A stretch of DNA of 56,044 nucleotides from Candidatus Halobeggiatoa sp. HSG11 (GCA_030378105.1 JAUCGL010000011.1:1-56044); one strand, 5' to 3'; positions 18,246 through 26,640 are shown, counted from the stretch's first letter. Translations and numbers: made by a program. Notes: generated by a model not told the origin, from the sequence alone.

Positions 18246-18949
18246 TTGGTTGTGATGAGACTTCAGCAAGAGTTAATGGAAAGAATGAATGGGAATGGGT
18301 ATTTCAAAATAAAAATGTTTGTTTTCATGTCATTCGTCCAAGTCGTGGTCGAAAAGTTATTGAAGAAGTTATGAATGGTCACAAACCTGAAATTTGGGTG
18401 TCCGACTTGTACAGTTCTCAAACAAATCATCCTGCAAAAAAATGGCAAGTTTGCCTTGCACACCAATTACGAGATTGCAAATATGCAATTGATGCTGGTG
18501 ATAAATTATTTGCCCAAGAAATGAAAAAACTTTTCATAACGAACTTTCGCAATACACAAGCGACGAACAAGCCATTCGTATGAGTACTCATAGGTGTTCG
18601 GGATTTACCAGAAATGTACTATTTAATTGTGAATTGGTGAATGAAAAATGGTTAATTATTAATGATTTTGACTTTCATTAACAATTAATTATTCACAGTT
18701 AACCATTCACAATTAAATATACATATCAATTAGTTATAATTTATCCCGAACACCTATGCGTATGAGTACTATTTTTCGAAAAGCGACTAACGATTTTCGT
18801 TCTGATTGGGGCAAGGATTTGTTTGCTTCGGTTTGTTCTGTTGTCAATACTGGTTAGAGTCAAGGTTTCTCCGCTTTTCAATCCATTAAAATTGCACTCT
18901 CTCCTTTGAAATCTTTTTTTTTCTTAATTTCGGGGGAGTGAGCAATTAC
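18246..18949 (+). pseudogene. IS66-family transposase relic (C-terminal part)
   Basis: Encodes IGCDETSARVNGKNEWEW onward, then WVSDLYSSQTNH, CLAHQLRDCKYAIDAGD and, after a break near 18550, NEQAIRMST and FRSDWGKDLFASVCSVVNTG. These are DDE and C-terminal blocks of IS66 transposases. The N-terminal half is absent and the gene is frameshifted, so it is inactive. The right end is GGGGGAGTGAGCAATTAC (18932-18949), the inverted counterpart of the terminus at 939-954. A palindromic element splits it at 18588/18759. A third scrap of the same C-terminal region lies at 50464-50525. Confidence 0.88.
18589..18758. mobile_element. Palindromic MITE inserted in the IS66 relic, with 12-bp target duplication
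   Basis: 170 bp bounded by perfect 16-bp inverted repeats CATAGGTGTTCGGGAT and ATCCCGAACACCTATG. CGTATGAGTACT is directly repeated at 18577-18588 and 18759-18770. The related IS66 scrap at 50471-50500 shows the same site uninterrupted (TGTATGAGTACT once), confirming insertion. The inside is itself largely palindromic (TAATTGTGAAT..ATTCACAATTA). No coding capacity. Confidence 0.85.
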
Positions 18950-19089
18950 CATATTATATACAATGCTTTTTTTAAAATATCAACGGAGTAAAACCGATCA
19001 TCAAGATAAGCTTAATGGCCGCAAACGCTATACTATGTTGTAGAACTACCCTTAATTTAAACCAATAATTTAACAAAAACTTTTAAACC

Positions 19090-20130
19090 ATGACCCATCA
19101 ATACGATACCGTCCGTCCAATTAATTGGCATAATGAACAATTACATTTGTTAGACCAACGAAAACTACCTCATGAACAAATAACAATGATATTGGAACAA
19201 ATTTCCGATGTTACTGAAGCCATTAAAAATATGGTAGTGCGTGGAGCTCCAGCAATTGGTATCACTGCTGCTTATGGAGTTGTACTAGCAGCTAAAAATG
19301 CCTATGCGAAACATTCTACTAATTGGCAGGCATTTATTAAAAATGATATTCAAGAACTGTCTCAAGCTCGTCCAACTGCAATTAATTTAATTTGGGCTTT
19401 AGAACGAATGCAGTCTAAGTTTACAGAAATCAATGGTGATCCCGTGTCAATTTTACTGAAAGAAGCCAAACTTATTCATCAAGAAGATATTGACGCAAAT
19501 TATAAAATGGGAGAATTAGGAACAGAATTATTACCAAAAAATTGTCGAGTATTAACTCATTGTAATGCTGGAGCTTTAGCAACTGGCGGTTATGGAACAG
19601 CTTTGGGAGTTATTCGTAGTGGTTATGCTGCCGGTAAGATCACTGAAGTATATGCGGATGAAACTCGGCCTTGGTTGCAAGGAGCTCGTTTAACGGCTTG
19701 GGAACTATTACAAGATAAAATTCCAGTTACTTTATCAGTAGAAGGAGCTGCGGCTTCACTGATGCGAAATAAAATGATAGATTGGGTAATTGTTGGTTCG
19801 GATCGAATAACTGCCAATGGTGATGTTGCGAATAAAATTGGTACTTATGGTTTAGCGGTTTTAGCTCGCCAACATGGAGTTAAATTTATGGTAGTTGCTC
19901 CAACTTCAACTGTGGATATGAATTTAGCCGATGGCAATCAAGTTGAAATAGAAACACGTTCAATGGAAGAAGTTTTGACTTTAGATGGACAAAATGTTGC
20001 TGCAATAGGTGCAAAAGCTTGGAATCCTTCTTTTGATATAACCCCTGCTGAATTTGTGGATTTTATCGTAACAGAAAAAGGCGTTGTGGAACCCAAGTCT
20101 TCAGAAATGAATATTCTTGGGCTTACTTAA
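19090..20130 (+). CDS. mtnA: Methylthioribose-1-phosphate isomerase
   Basis: 346 residues, standard length. MtnA converts 5-methylthioribose-1-phosphate to methylthioribulose-1-phosphate in methionine salvage. Diagnostic blocks: VVRGAPAIGITAAYG, LTHCNAGALATGGYGTALG with the catalytic Cys, and VGSDRITANGDVANKIGTY with the catalytic Asp. No other salvage genes (mtnP, mtnB, mtnC, mtnD) lie nearby. The related eIF2B-like regulatory proteins lack this combination of active-site residues, so the enzyme call is firm. It ends in a convergent arrangement with the ATPase K-F genes. Confidence 0.96.
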   Translation: MTHQYDTVRPINWHNEQLHLLDQRKLPHEQITMILEQISDVTEAIKNMVVRGAPAIGITAAYGVVLAAKNAYAKHSTNWQAFIKNDIQELSQARPTAINLIWALERMQSKFTEINGDPVSILLKEAKLIHQEDIDANYKMGELGTELLPKNCRVLTHCNAGALATGGYGTALGVIRSGYAAGKITEVYADETRPWLQGARLTAWELLQDKIPVTLSVEGAAASLMRNKMIDWVIVGSDRITANGDVANKIGTYGLAVLARQHGVKFMVVAPTSTVDMNLADGNQVEIETRSMEEVLTLDGQNVAAIGAKAWNPSFDITPAEFVDFIVTEKGVVEPKSSEMNILGLT

Positions 20131-20287
20131 AAATACTGATAAAAAAAGTTACCAAAATATGAACTGATATAGTTAAAGCAGCTAATATAATAAGACATCC
20201 TATTGCAAAAGTATTAGTATGTGGTTTTTTCCGTATTTTTTTCATATTAAAATATAGTTTTTGTTTAAGTGATGGAGTTAAATCCAT
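20123..20287 (-). CDS. Possible 54-residue single-span membrane protein after the ATPase F gene
   Basis: A short frame downstream of the ATPase F-subunit gene and on its strand: a basic N-terminal part (KKIRKKPHTN) followed by one hydrophobic helix (GCLIILAALTISVHILVTFF). The frame could start at 20287 or at the ATG at 20245 (40 residues). It overlaps the mtnA 3' end by 8 bp, and its first start lies within a terminator-like hairpin, both of which count against it. AT-rich DNA yields chance hydrophobic frames, so this is tentative. Confidence 0.3.
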   Translation of the reverse strand: MDLTPSLKQKLYFNMKKIRKKPHTNTFAIGCLIILAALTISVHILVTFFISIFK

Positions 20288-20301
20288 CACCAATTATTTT
20301 T
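20269..20301 (+). terminator. Probable intrinsic terminator of mtnA
   Basis: GTGATGGA (20269-20276) and TCCATCAC (20283-20290) form a perfect 8-bp stem with a 6-base loop, followed by CAATTATTTTTT on the plus strand. It lies 140 bp after the mtnA stop, between convergent genes. Confidence 0.65.
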
Positions 20302-20307
20302 TAACTT

Positions 20308-20628
20308 TCAAAAATCATCTAATACAGAAGGCCCTAACACTCTTTTAACAAGTTCTTCTACTGAAGGTTGATAATTATTTGGGGCATTAAGAGCCGGAAT
20401 TTCTGTAATAATAATTTCAGCCGATTCAGAGCGAGCTTGTAAAAAAGCTGGGCCAACCTGTTTGGTTAAATTATCTTCAAGGAATACCAATGCTTTAGTT
20501 TTTTTCTTTAACAATTCTGCTAGGATATTTTCTACCATATCCAAACTTGCATTAGGAAAAGTTTCAAAACCAAGCAATGCAAATCCTTCTGCCAGAGCAA
20601 TATCACCCATAAAAATGAGCCTCATCAC
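20308..20628 (-). CDS. A/V-type ATP synthase subunit F
   Basis: 106 residues. The protein has the small Rossmann-like pattern of A/V-ATPase F subunits: RLIFMGDIALAEGFALLGFETFP at the N-terminus (GD...GFxLxGF), ALVFLEDNLTKQV, IIITEIPA and a C-terminal helix with VEELVKRVLG. Subunit F sits in the central stalk of the rotary ATPase. The start overlaps the stop of the K-subunit gene by 4 bp, so the two are translated together. The catalytic A and B subunits and the D, E, C and I subunits are absent from this window, leaving a two-gene remnant or a dispersed gene set. Confidence 0.88.
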   Translation of the reverse strand: MMRLIFMGDIALAEGFALLGFETFPNASLDMVENILAELLKKKTKALVFLEDNLTKQVGPAFLQARSESAEIIITEIPALNAPNNYQPSVEELVKRVLGPSVLDDF

Positions 20629-21071
20629 AACTTTCCTAACATCAAAATTGTCACTACTAAGCCATAAATAGCAATTCCTTCTGCCAATCCAAGATAAACT
20701 AAAGTTCGACCAAACATTTCTGGTTTTTCTGCTATAACAGCTAATGAAGCAGCTCCAACTGGTCCTACTGCAATTCCTGCACCTATAGTAGCAAGAGCAG
20801 TTGGAATTCCTGCTCCAATCATAGCTAATCCTGTGCCTATTGACATTTCTCGTACTACTTCAGTAGTGATTGGTTCCGCCATAACCTCTTGAATACCCAG
20901 AAATAATAGTCCAATTTGTGCCAATACAAACGTAAATATATTAATTGCAACAGTATTTTTAAGCCAACTTGGAGAATTAGCCCCTTTAGATAATGGACGA
21001 ACTTCAAAATATAATCCTATAGCAATAATACCTAATAAACTAAAAGTCATTAAGGCAAGTAGCCAGTACAT
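20625..21071 (-). CDS. A/V-type ATP synthase subunit K (membrane rotor proteolipid)
   Basis: 148 residues with about four hydrophobic segments. Two hairpin-like glycine-rich helices (SIGTGLAMIGAGIPTALATIGAGIAVGPVG, in pieces) precede GLAEGIAIYGLVV, where the Glu is the expected ion-binding carboxylate of the c/K ring. It forms the proton- or sodium-translocating rotor of an A/V-type ATPase. Only one of the two hairpins carries the carboxylate. Upstream, the 3' end of an epimerase gene abuts it (21086-21156), showing that a junction has replaced any original upstream ATPase genes. A role in vacuole energisation is possible if the host is a large sulfur bacterium, but this is speculation. Confidence 0.88.
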   Translation of the reverse strand: MYWLLALMTFSLLGIIAIGLYFEVRPLSKGANSPSWLKNTVAINIFTFVLAQIGLLFLGIQEVMAEPITTEVVREMSIGTGLAMIGAGIPTALATIGAGIAVGPVGAASLAVIAEKPEMFGRTLVYLGLAEGIAIYGLVVTILMLGKL

Positions 21072-21085
21072 AAGTTAAACTCCTA

Positions 21086-21156
21086 TAATAGTTTTTATAC
21101 CAATCAACAAAATAAGCAAGACCTTCTTCAACAGAAATTTGTGGTTGCCAATTAAA
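21086..21156 (-). pseudogene. 3' scrap of an NAD-dependent sugar epimerase gene
   Basis: Read on the minus strand, this encodes FNWQPQISVEEGLAYFVDWY followed by KNYY. That is the characteristic C-terminus of UDP-sugar epimerases/dehydratases (xGWxPxxxxEEGLxxFvxWYxxyy). The frame runs on into the K-subunit start, and upstream it is lost within 45 bp of the MITE at 21198. It is therefore the tail of a gene destroyed by rearrangement. Confidence 0.7.
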
Positions 21157-21197
21157 TTTTTAAATCATCTATATTAGCATAAGTCATTTTAACATCA

Positions 21198-21413
21198 TAG
21201 GACTTACGCATTGACAAAAGCTAAAAAATATTAATTTTTATAAATTATATAGTTATAACTTATTATTGTTCCCAAACTCCTGTTTGGGAACACAATGCCG
21301 TTTATAGCTCTGCTTTGAATTGGGATAAAATATATCATTGTTAACGCACGAAGCGGAGCTTCTTAAGCAGTGCGTTCCCAAACAAGAGTTTGGGAACGAT
21401 ATTTAAATAGTTT
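21198..21413. repeat. MITE family B, copy 1 (right end missing)
   Basis: Begins TAGGACTTACGCATTGACAA and continues nearly identical to the full copy at 50102-50359, including TTCCCAAACTCCTGTTTGGGAA and its inverse near the other side. It breaks off near 21413, before the second terminal repeat, exactly where the lipA fragment begins. Confidence 0.85.
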
Positions 21414-21414
21414 C

Positions 21415-21804
21415 AGCATACCACCTTATGGAGGAGCCAAGCATTTTGTAGAATGTATTGATGCAGTACGAAAATTATCGCCACATACTCAAATTGAAAT
21501 ACTTGTACCGGACTTTCGGGGTCGAATGGATGTAGCGTTAAGTACTTTTCAGCAAAGCTTGCCCGATGTGTTTAATCATAATGTGGAAACTGTGCCACGT
21601 TTATATAAATCAGTTCATCCCGGAGCTGATTATAACTGGTCATTACAGCTATTAAAACGTTTTAAAAGTATTTATCCACACATAACTACTAAGTATGGAA
21701 AATTAACAAATTATAATTTGTTTCAATCGCTGCAAGTTTATGTTTACGCACCAGTTGGTAAACGTTGTTTTGGTATACAAGATTGGTATGCCATGAGAGA
21801 TTGA
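21415..21804 (+). pseudogene. lipA: Lipoyl synthase gene fragment
   Basis: Encodes the middle part of Lip[30 protein letters not shown], then [34 protein letters not shown] and TKYGKL. LipA inserts sulfur into octanoyl groups on lipoate-dependent proteins. The radical-SAM cysteine cluster upstream is missing, replaced by the MITE, and after TKYGK the lipA reading is lost to an unrelated tail and stop at 21804. It cannot be active. A working copy must exist elsewhere if the glycine cleavage enzyme here is used. Confidence 0.88.
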
Positions 21805-21909
21805 GGGAGATTAATTATCCCTTTGCATAACATTAGTTAATATATTTTATCTAATAGAAAAGAAGTCATATTGTTGACATAATTCAATATTTTTCTTCAA
21901 CATTATTAT

Positions 21910-22161
21910 ATTGTTCCCAAACTCCTGTTCTCATCGTTATACACAAGTATTTAAGCACTTGAAATGAAAATATATTATGTAGGGTGGGTAGGAACAAAGT
22001 GGAAACCCACCAAACCCTTCAAAATGGTAGATTTCATTTCATTCTATCCATTCGACCATTTGTTGCTTAGAACTTATAACGATGAGAACTCCTGTTTGGG
22101 AACGATATTTCGATATTTAAACGGTTTCATTAAATATTTGTTTTGTCAATGCGTTAAGTCC
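21910..22161. repeat. MITE family B, partial copy interrupted by another element
   Basis: ATTGTTCCCAAACTCCTG at the left and CTCCTGTTTGGGAACGATAT onward at the right are halves of the family B repeat. The right terminus is GTCAATGCGTTAAGTCC (22145-22161), with one extra T against the consensus. The left terminus is not recognisable. The halves are separated by the nested element at 21928-22088. Confidence 0.78.
21928..22088. mobile_element. Nested 161-bp MITE with 6-bp target duplication
   Basis: Bounded by perfect 14-bp inverted repeats TTCTCATCGTTATA and TATAACGATGAGAA, with CTCCTG directly repeated on both sides (21922-21927, 22089-22094). It splits the B repeat at a position intact in the other copies. 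The interior contains GGTGGGTAGGAACAAAGTGG and a partly inverted counterpart. No coding capacity. Confidence 0.82.
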
Positions 22162-22284
22162 TAGTGATAATGAAATTCAAATTTGTGAAAAATAAGACAA
22201 TCTATTAAAAATACTGCTTTTTTTGCTTAACTAATGGATTTGATATTTTTTAGCGAGAATTGCTAAATTACCAAAACAGTAGAA

Positions 22285-23727
22285 TTAATCATCCTGTTCC
22301 ATCTTATTAGTCATTTTTTTAACATCCACAATCATATCACGTACTTGATTTGTTAATTGATCAACAGCAGTTTTAGAATCTTGTACTTCTTGACAGCCTT
22401 TAGTTGCTTGTAAAGTAGCAGTATATGCTAATAATTTAGTTTGTTCTGCCAACATAATCTTACTTAACTCCTGAGCGATTTTAACGGGGTCCTCAGAAGA
22501 TGATGGTTGTTCTGGTGATACTGATGTTTTTTCTTTAACTTCTTCCCAAAATTTATTTGATTCAGTTGCAGAAAAATATTTGCCAATAGCATAATACAAC
22601 AAAATAAAAATGCAAAGAGTAACTACAGAAATGATTGAAATATTAAATATTAATTGCCAAATTTGTTTATTTAAATATTTTTTTTCTCTGGCAATAAACT
22701 TATCTACATCATCCATATAAATTCCAGTACCTATCACCCAACCTAATGGCTCATATAACTTCACATAGGATAATTTGGACACATCTTTAATTGAACCTTT
22801 TAAAGTTGGCTTATCCCAAGTAAATTCAACATAACCACTACCTTTTCTTTTACAAATTTTGATAAATTTTTTAATAACTTTCCCAAGCTTATTGAGCCGC
22901 CCACCTTCTAATACAACATTTTCAATTGAACCAATAGGATACATATAAAATTGAGGAGTAGATTCATCCATATTATTTATCCAAAAAAAACCAATACCAT
23001 TATCGTATCTCATTTGCCGAAGCTCTGTTTTACTCTTATTCATACCATCTGAAATTGCATCATCAATATAAAAGTCAGTACCAATAATCCAGTTCCAATC
23101 TTGAAATAACCTAACATAAGATAATTTGGGTACATCAATAATTGATTCATCTGTAATCACTTTAGGCCATAAATAATCTACAAAGCCACTTCCTTGTTTC
23201 TGCACTAATTCCGCAAAAGCTACGAACAAATTTTGTTCCTTACCCATTGCACAGTTATATTTTGGATCATCCATAATTTGACCATTTAACGATGGCATAA
23301 TTGGGTGCATGATCATTTTTGGATAAGGCAAAGTAGTATCACTTATCCAAATGTAACTATTGCCATTGTTATATCTTATATTTTTAATTTCCTTAATAGC
23401 TTCTAATTGAGCTTCAGCAAGAGTTAGTCTGCCAGCTTTAACTTCTTCAGTTTTTGATTTAAAAATTGTTTCTGCAACATCAATAATATTTTTTAACTGA
23501 TGACCATAGTGCTTTTCTAAATATTCCTTATCCATTGAGTTTTTATAATTAGAATCCACTGTTGAATAAGCAACATCAACAAAGTTTTTAAGGTTTTGTT
23601 TTATTTGGTAAATTTCTTCAGCTTTGTACCTTTCAAGCATATCATTACTTCTTCGCATGGCTCCGTAAGTTGTGAATACCAATACTAAAACAATTGATAA
23701 AACAACGTAAAATATATTTTGTTTCAT
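22285..23727 (-). CDS. Membrane sensor with two Cache domains and no recognisable output domain
   Basis: 480 residues from ATG 23727 (MKQNIFYVVLS), chosen because a membrane helix follows at once; an upstream in-frame start adds 38 residues of doubtful sequence. After helix 1 (about 4-22) come two single-Cache-like domains in tandem: one with NNGNSYIWISD, MIMHPIMPSLNG and LFQDWNWIIGTDFYIDD, the other with DNGIGFFWINNMD, FYMYPIG and LYEPLGWVIGTGIYMDD. A second membrane helix follows (about 362-385) and then a roughly 95-residue cytoplasmic helical tail. The Cache pair resembles chemoreceptor and kinase sensors, but there is no HAMP, MCP, kinase or GGDEF domain. It may act through a partner via the tail. 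Confidence 0.85.
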   Translation of the reverse strand: MKQNIFYVVLSIVLVLVFTTYGAMRRSNDMLERYKAEEIYQIKQNLKNFVDVAYSTVDSNYKNSMDKEYLEKHYGHQLKNIIDVAETIFKSKTEEVKAGRLTLAEAQLEAIKEIKNIRYNNGNSYIWISDTTLPYPKMIMHPIMPSLNGQIMDDPKYNCAMGKEQNLFVAFAELVQKQGSGFVDYLWPKVITDESIIDVPKLSYVRLFQDWNWIIGTDFYIDDAISDGMNKSKTELRQMRYDNGIGFFWINNMDESTPQFYMYPIGSIENVVLEGGRLNKLGKVIKKFIKICKRKGSGYVEFTWDKPTLKGSIKDVSKLSYVKLYEPLGWVIGTGIYMDDVDKFIAREKKYLNKQIWQLIFNISIISVVTLCIFILLYYAIGKYFSATESNKFWEEVKEKTSVSPEQPSSSEDPVKIAQELSKIMLAEQTKLLAYTATLQATKGCQEVQDSKTAVDQLTNQVRDMIVDVKKMTNKMEQDD

Positions 23728-23897
23728 AGTTTTTATGTTAGCAATTTTCCGGGTATAAAATGAGTGAGTTATTTTACGGTAAATGTATTTTAAGCGAAGA
23801 TGGCCAATATATAATGATGAAGCGAAGATATTAAGAAACAAATAGACTGTTATAACTACAAACCAACCTTAAGGAATGAGTATGAAATAACTTCGAT

Positions 23898-23976
23898 AAC
23901 TTTCCCCCTATCTCCTTCCTTGGAAAAGTTGGAGAACTCCCATCCTTAAATTAAGGAGGGCTGGGGGTGATTACAA
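23898..23976. repeat. Short palindromic element
   Basis: CTTTCCCCCTATCTCCTTCC on the left and AAGGAGGGCTGGGGGTGATTAC on the right form an imperfect inverted repeat, akin in its outer bases to the element at 3422-3569. It lies in the 324-bp spacer between the Cache protein and HIT genes, which otherwise holds nothing recognisable. Confidence 0.5.
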
Positions 23977-24051
23977 CTACCGATAAAACTGGTGAAATAT
24001 AATTTTTTTGCGTAACTTCCATTAACAATAAACGGTGCAATTGGTACATAT

Positions 24052-24396
24052 TTACATAGCGAATCCAGCTCCACCTAAATTTCCGCCACCCAACAGATGA
24101 ATATGAAAATGAAAAACTATTTGGCCACCAGCTGGACCAGTATTAATAACAGTACGAAATCCGCCATTTAAACCTTGGTCTTTAGCAAGCTTAGGTAGTA
24201 ACTGCATCATATGTACTGTTAAATCATCATCATCAAGTTCATTAAGACTGATAATGTGAGTACGTGGTACAATCAATAAATGAATTGGAGCTTTAGGATT
24301 GATGTCCTTAAATACAACTACCTTTTCATCACTATAAACTTGTTCAGAAGGCAACTTTCCTGCAATAATTTTACAAAATAAACAATCGGTATTCAT
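24052..24396 (-). CDS. HIT-family purine nucleoside phosphoramidase (HinT type)
   Basis: 114 residues, full length for Hin[21 protein letters not shown] at the start and [13 protein letters not shown] near the end, the histidine triad HxHxH with the catalytic middle-to-last His. Members hydrolyse AMP-lysine-type phosphoramidates in the cytosol. The start overlaps the hisE stop by 4 bp, making it the last gene of a three-gene overlapping cluster. The pairing of hisE with a HIT gene is common in proteobacteria, usually at the end of the his operon; here the rest of that operon is absent. Confidence 0.94.
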   Translation of the reverse strand: MNTDCLFCKIIAGKLPSEQVYSDEKVVVFKDINPKAPIHLLIVPRTHIISLNELDDDDLTVHMMQLLPKLAKDQGLNGGFRTVINTGPAGGQIVFHFHIHLLGGGNLGGAGFAM

Positions 24397-24710
24397 TTTT
24401 CCCTCCTCGCTTTCTCTTCCAATCCAGATAAACCAAAACGCCGTTCTAATTCATCTAAAATTGCTTTAGGTTCTATATTTTGATGGCTTAATAATATTAA
24501 AGAATGGAACCATAAATCGGCCATTTCATAAATCAGCTCTTCATTACTACCATTTTTGGCAGCAATAACTGTTTCAGTGGCTTCTTCACCAAGTTTTTTT
24601 AAAATTTTATCAAGCCCATCAGAATATAAGCTGGCAACATAAGATTCATTTGGATCTGCTGTCTTACGTTGTTCTAATACTTGGGTTAATTGCTGTAATA
24701 CATGACTCAT
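24393..24710 (-). CDS. hisE: Phosphoribosyl-ATP pyrophosphatase
   Basis: 105 residues. Four-helix MazG-like fold with the family pattern: [31 protein letters not shown], then [14 protein letters not shown]. The EEATE and MADLWFH residues are the metal/substrate ligands. It performs the second step of histidine biosynthesis, PR-ATP to PR-AMP plus pyrophosphate. It overlaps its upstream neighbour (SYLF protein) and downstream neighbour (HIT protein) by 4 bp each. No hisI fusion is present and no other his genes are within view, so this gene has been separated from its pathway partners. Confidence 0.95.
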   Translation of the reverse strand: MSHVLQQLTQVLEQRKTADPNESYVASLYSDGLDKILKKLGEEATETVIAAKNGSNEELIYEMADLWFHSLILLSHQNIEPKAILDELERRFGLSGLEEKARREK

Positions 24711-25408
24711 TTGGGTGCTTTTTCTTGTAACATTTCTTTCAATTTAGCAACTGCATTGGCAGTAGTGTTAGTTCTGCCATTAAAAATATCATCTACAGTA
24801 ACTTTTTTGCTATACAAACCTTCATTAGCAAGATCATCAGGTGCCATTGATGACCCTTTTAAAGATACACCAGCAAATATGCCAACACCATCGGAATAAT
24901 AATAAATTTCTTTATCAAATACTTCTTTAGTTCCAACATCTGTAGCTAAAGGACCTACTGCCAAATCTAATCCTGCACCCAGTTTTAAGTTAGCATTTAA
25001 CATGTCTTCAGCCAATTTATTACGAGTAAATACTAAGACGACATTTTTTGACTCTAAGCCAGCCTGTATACCTAAACTAGCACTAGAAACTGTTATAACA
25101 GATGGGTTGCCCCAATCATAGCCTTTGCGTAAAACCATCAAACCTTTTCCGGCTTGAATAGCAACTACAAATCCACCTTTTTTAACTTTGGCGACTACTA
25201 TTCCCTCAGCTTTTCGTAACAAAGCTTTAGGTATTTTACTATTAATAATTCCTTCTAAAATTTGTTTATAATTAGCAACTTTCTTATTAACTTCATCAAC
25301 AGATGGAGCTTCTTCAACAAAAAGTTCATCCATATTATCAGCATAAGCTATTGGATATGCTAATCCAAATCCCAATAGTAATATGGCCAAATATCTGGTT
25401 CTTATCAT
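24707..25408 (-). CDS. Exported SYLF/Ysc84-domain lipid-binding protein
   Basis: 233 residues. The N-terminus [20 protein letters not shown] followed by AYAD looks like a cleavable signal peptide. The rest is a SYLF (Ysc84, formerly DUF500) domain: [79 protein letters not shown] and a final [18 protein letters not shown]. Bacterial members are secreted or periplasmic and presumed to bind lipids; function is poorly known. First gene of the overlapping SYLF-hisE-HIT cluster, an unexpected partner for a biosynthetic enzyme. Confidence 0.9.
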   Translation of the reverse strand: MIRTRYLAILLLGFGLAYPIAYADNMDELFVEEAPSVDEVNKKVANYKQILEGIINSKIPKALLRKAEGIVVAKVKKGGFVVAIQAGKGLMVLRKGYDWGNPSVITVSSASLGIQAGLESKNVVLVFTRNKLAEDMLNANLKLGAGLDLAVGPLATDVGTKEVFDKEIYYYSDGVGIFAGVSLKGSSMAPDDLANEGLYSKKVTVDDIFNGRTNTTANAVAKLKEMLQEKAPK

Positions 25409-25554
25409 TTAGTTTTCCTCATAATTAATCTTTCATAATTCCTAATATTTTTAGTGAAAATCAGTATATAAATTATCGACTATTTAGATTAAATAACTGA
25501 TATCTATACTGAAGTTAATATTAAGAACTAACTATAATAAAATATAAACCCAAG

Positions 25555-26307
25555 TTAAGTCAAATTAGAAGTTAATTTGGCGGATAAAAATTCTCGATTA
25601 AGACGAGCAATATGACTTATCGGAATACTTTTAGGACATTCGAATGCACAAGCTCCAGTATTTGAACAAGCCCCAAATTTTTCAACATCCATTTGAGCCA
25701 CCATTTTTTCTACTCTACTTTTTCTTTCTTGTTGCCCTTGTGGTAATAAAATTAAATGTGACACTTTGGCTGCTACAAATAACATAGCTGAAGCATTTTT
25801 ACAAGCTGCTACACAAGAACCACAACCTATACAATCTGCCGCTTCAAAAGCTTCCCTTACTTTACCATCTGGAATTGGGATCGAGTTAGCATCAGGAGCA
25901 GACCCAGTGTCAACCGATATATAACCTCCTGATTGAATTATTCGGTCAAAAGATGAACGATCAACTACTAAATCTCGAATAACTGGGAATGGTTTGGCTC
26001 GCCAAGGTTCTATATAAATAGTATCGCCGTCTTTAAAAGAACGCATGTGTAGTTGACAAGCAGTTATTCCTTGTTCTGGGCCTTGCGGTCTACCATTAAT
26101 ATAAAGGCTACAAGAACCACAGATTCCTTCTCTACAGTCATGATCAAAAGCAACCGGGTCCTCATCTTTTTTTAATAAATTTTCATTCAAAATATCTAAC
26201 ATATCTAAAAAAGACATTTCCTGAATGATGTCGTCAACAGTATATTCTACTATTTTACCTTCTTCATCACTATTTTTTTGTCGCCAAACTCTTAATTTAA
26301 TTTGCAT
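25555..26307 (-). CDS. Succinate dehydrogenase/fumarate reductase iron-sulfur subunit
   Basis: 250 residues. N-terminal 2Fe-2S domain with CREGICGSC (Cys58, 63, 66) and a further Cys84, then [11 protein letters not shown] for a 4Fe-4S cluster and [15 protein letters not shown] for the 3Fe-4S cluster. It carries electrons between the flavoprotein and the membrane anchor of complex II. The protein resembles the B subunits of soluble-tailed or cytochrome b558-type enzymes more than E. coli SdhB; that is an impression without alignment. The A and C subunit genes are not adjacent: 341 bp without a gene on one side and the SYLF gene on the other. Named sdhB or frdB equally plausibly. Confidence 0.9.
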   Translation of the reverse strand: MQIKLRVWRQKNSDEEGKIVEYTVDDIIQEMSFLDMLDILNENLLKKDEDPVAFDHDCREGICGSCSLYINGRPQGPEQGITACQLHMRSFKDGDTIYIEPWRAKPFPVIRDLVVDRSSFDRIIQSGGYISVDTGSAPDANSIPIPDGKVREAFEAADCIGCGSCVAACKNASAMLFVAAKVSHLILLPQGQQERKSRVEKMVAQMDVEKFGACSNTGACAFECPKSIPISHIARLNREFLSAKLTSNLT

Positions 26308-26607
26308 ATTTAATAATAAACCATTTTATTTTTTAATTTTATATATATTTTAAATAACTTTTTCTTGTTCCAATGCCTTCGTCAATAAGATATAGTTTTT
26401 CAGAAAAATTAAAGGTTCTCAGCTCAGTCTATTGGCGAAAATATTTATATGAAAAACTATAGTTATTTCGGGAATGGAACGAAGTGGATTTCCCGAAACT
26501 ATTCTGTTCACAATATTTTTAATTTGGTTGTCGGGTTACGTTATTTTGCTACGTTCAATAAACTAACCCGACCTACATAACTTTAATTTTTAAATATTAT
26601 GCCCAAA
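26308..26607. repeat. Intergenic repeats between the Fe-S subunit gene and murC
   Basis: Contains a palindrome TATAGTTTTTCAGAAAAA..TGAAAAACTATA (26391-26460), a CGGGAATGGAACGAAGTGGA / TTCCCGAAAC repeat (26468-26502, another copy at 49588-49620) and a GTCGGGTTACG..CTAACCCGACCTAC palindrome (about 26527-26575). No gene seen. Confidence 0.6.
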
Positions 26608-26640
26608 AGACCTGCTAGGTTTCGCAAACCTAGCAGGTCT
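26608..26640 (-). terminator. Strong hairpin after murC
   Basis: AGACCTGCTAGGTTT (26608-26622) and AAACCTAGCAGGTCT (26626-26640) form a perfect 15-bp stem with a 3-base loop. On the minus strand it begins 8 bp past the murC stop and is followed by TTTTGGG, so it is a credible terminator. It is also the best-preserved member of a palindrome family recurring in the window. Confidence 0.65.
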
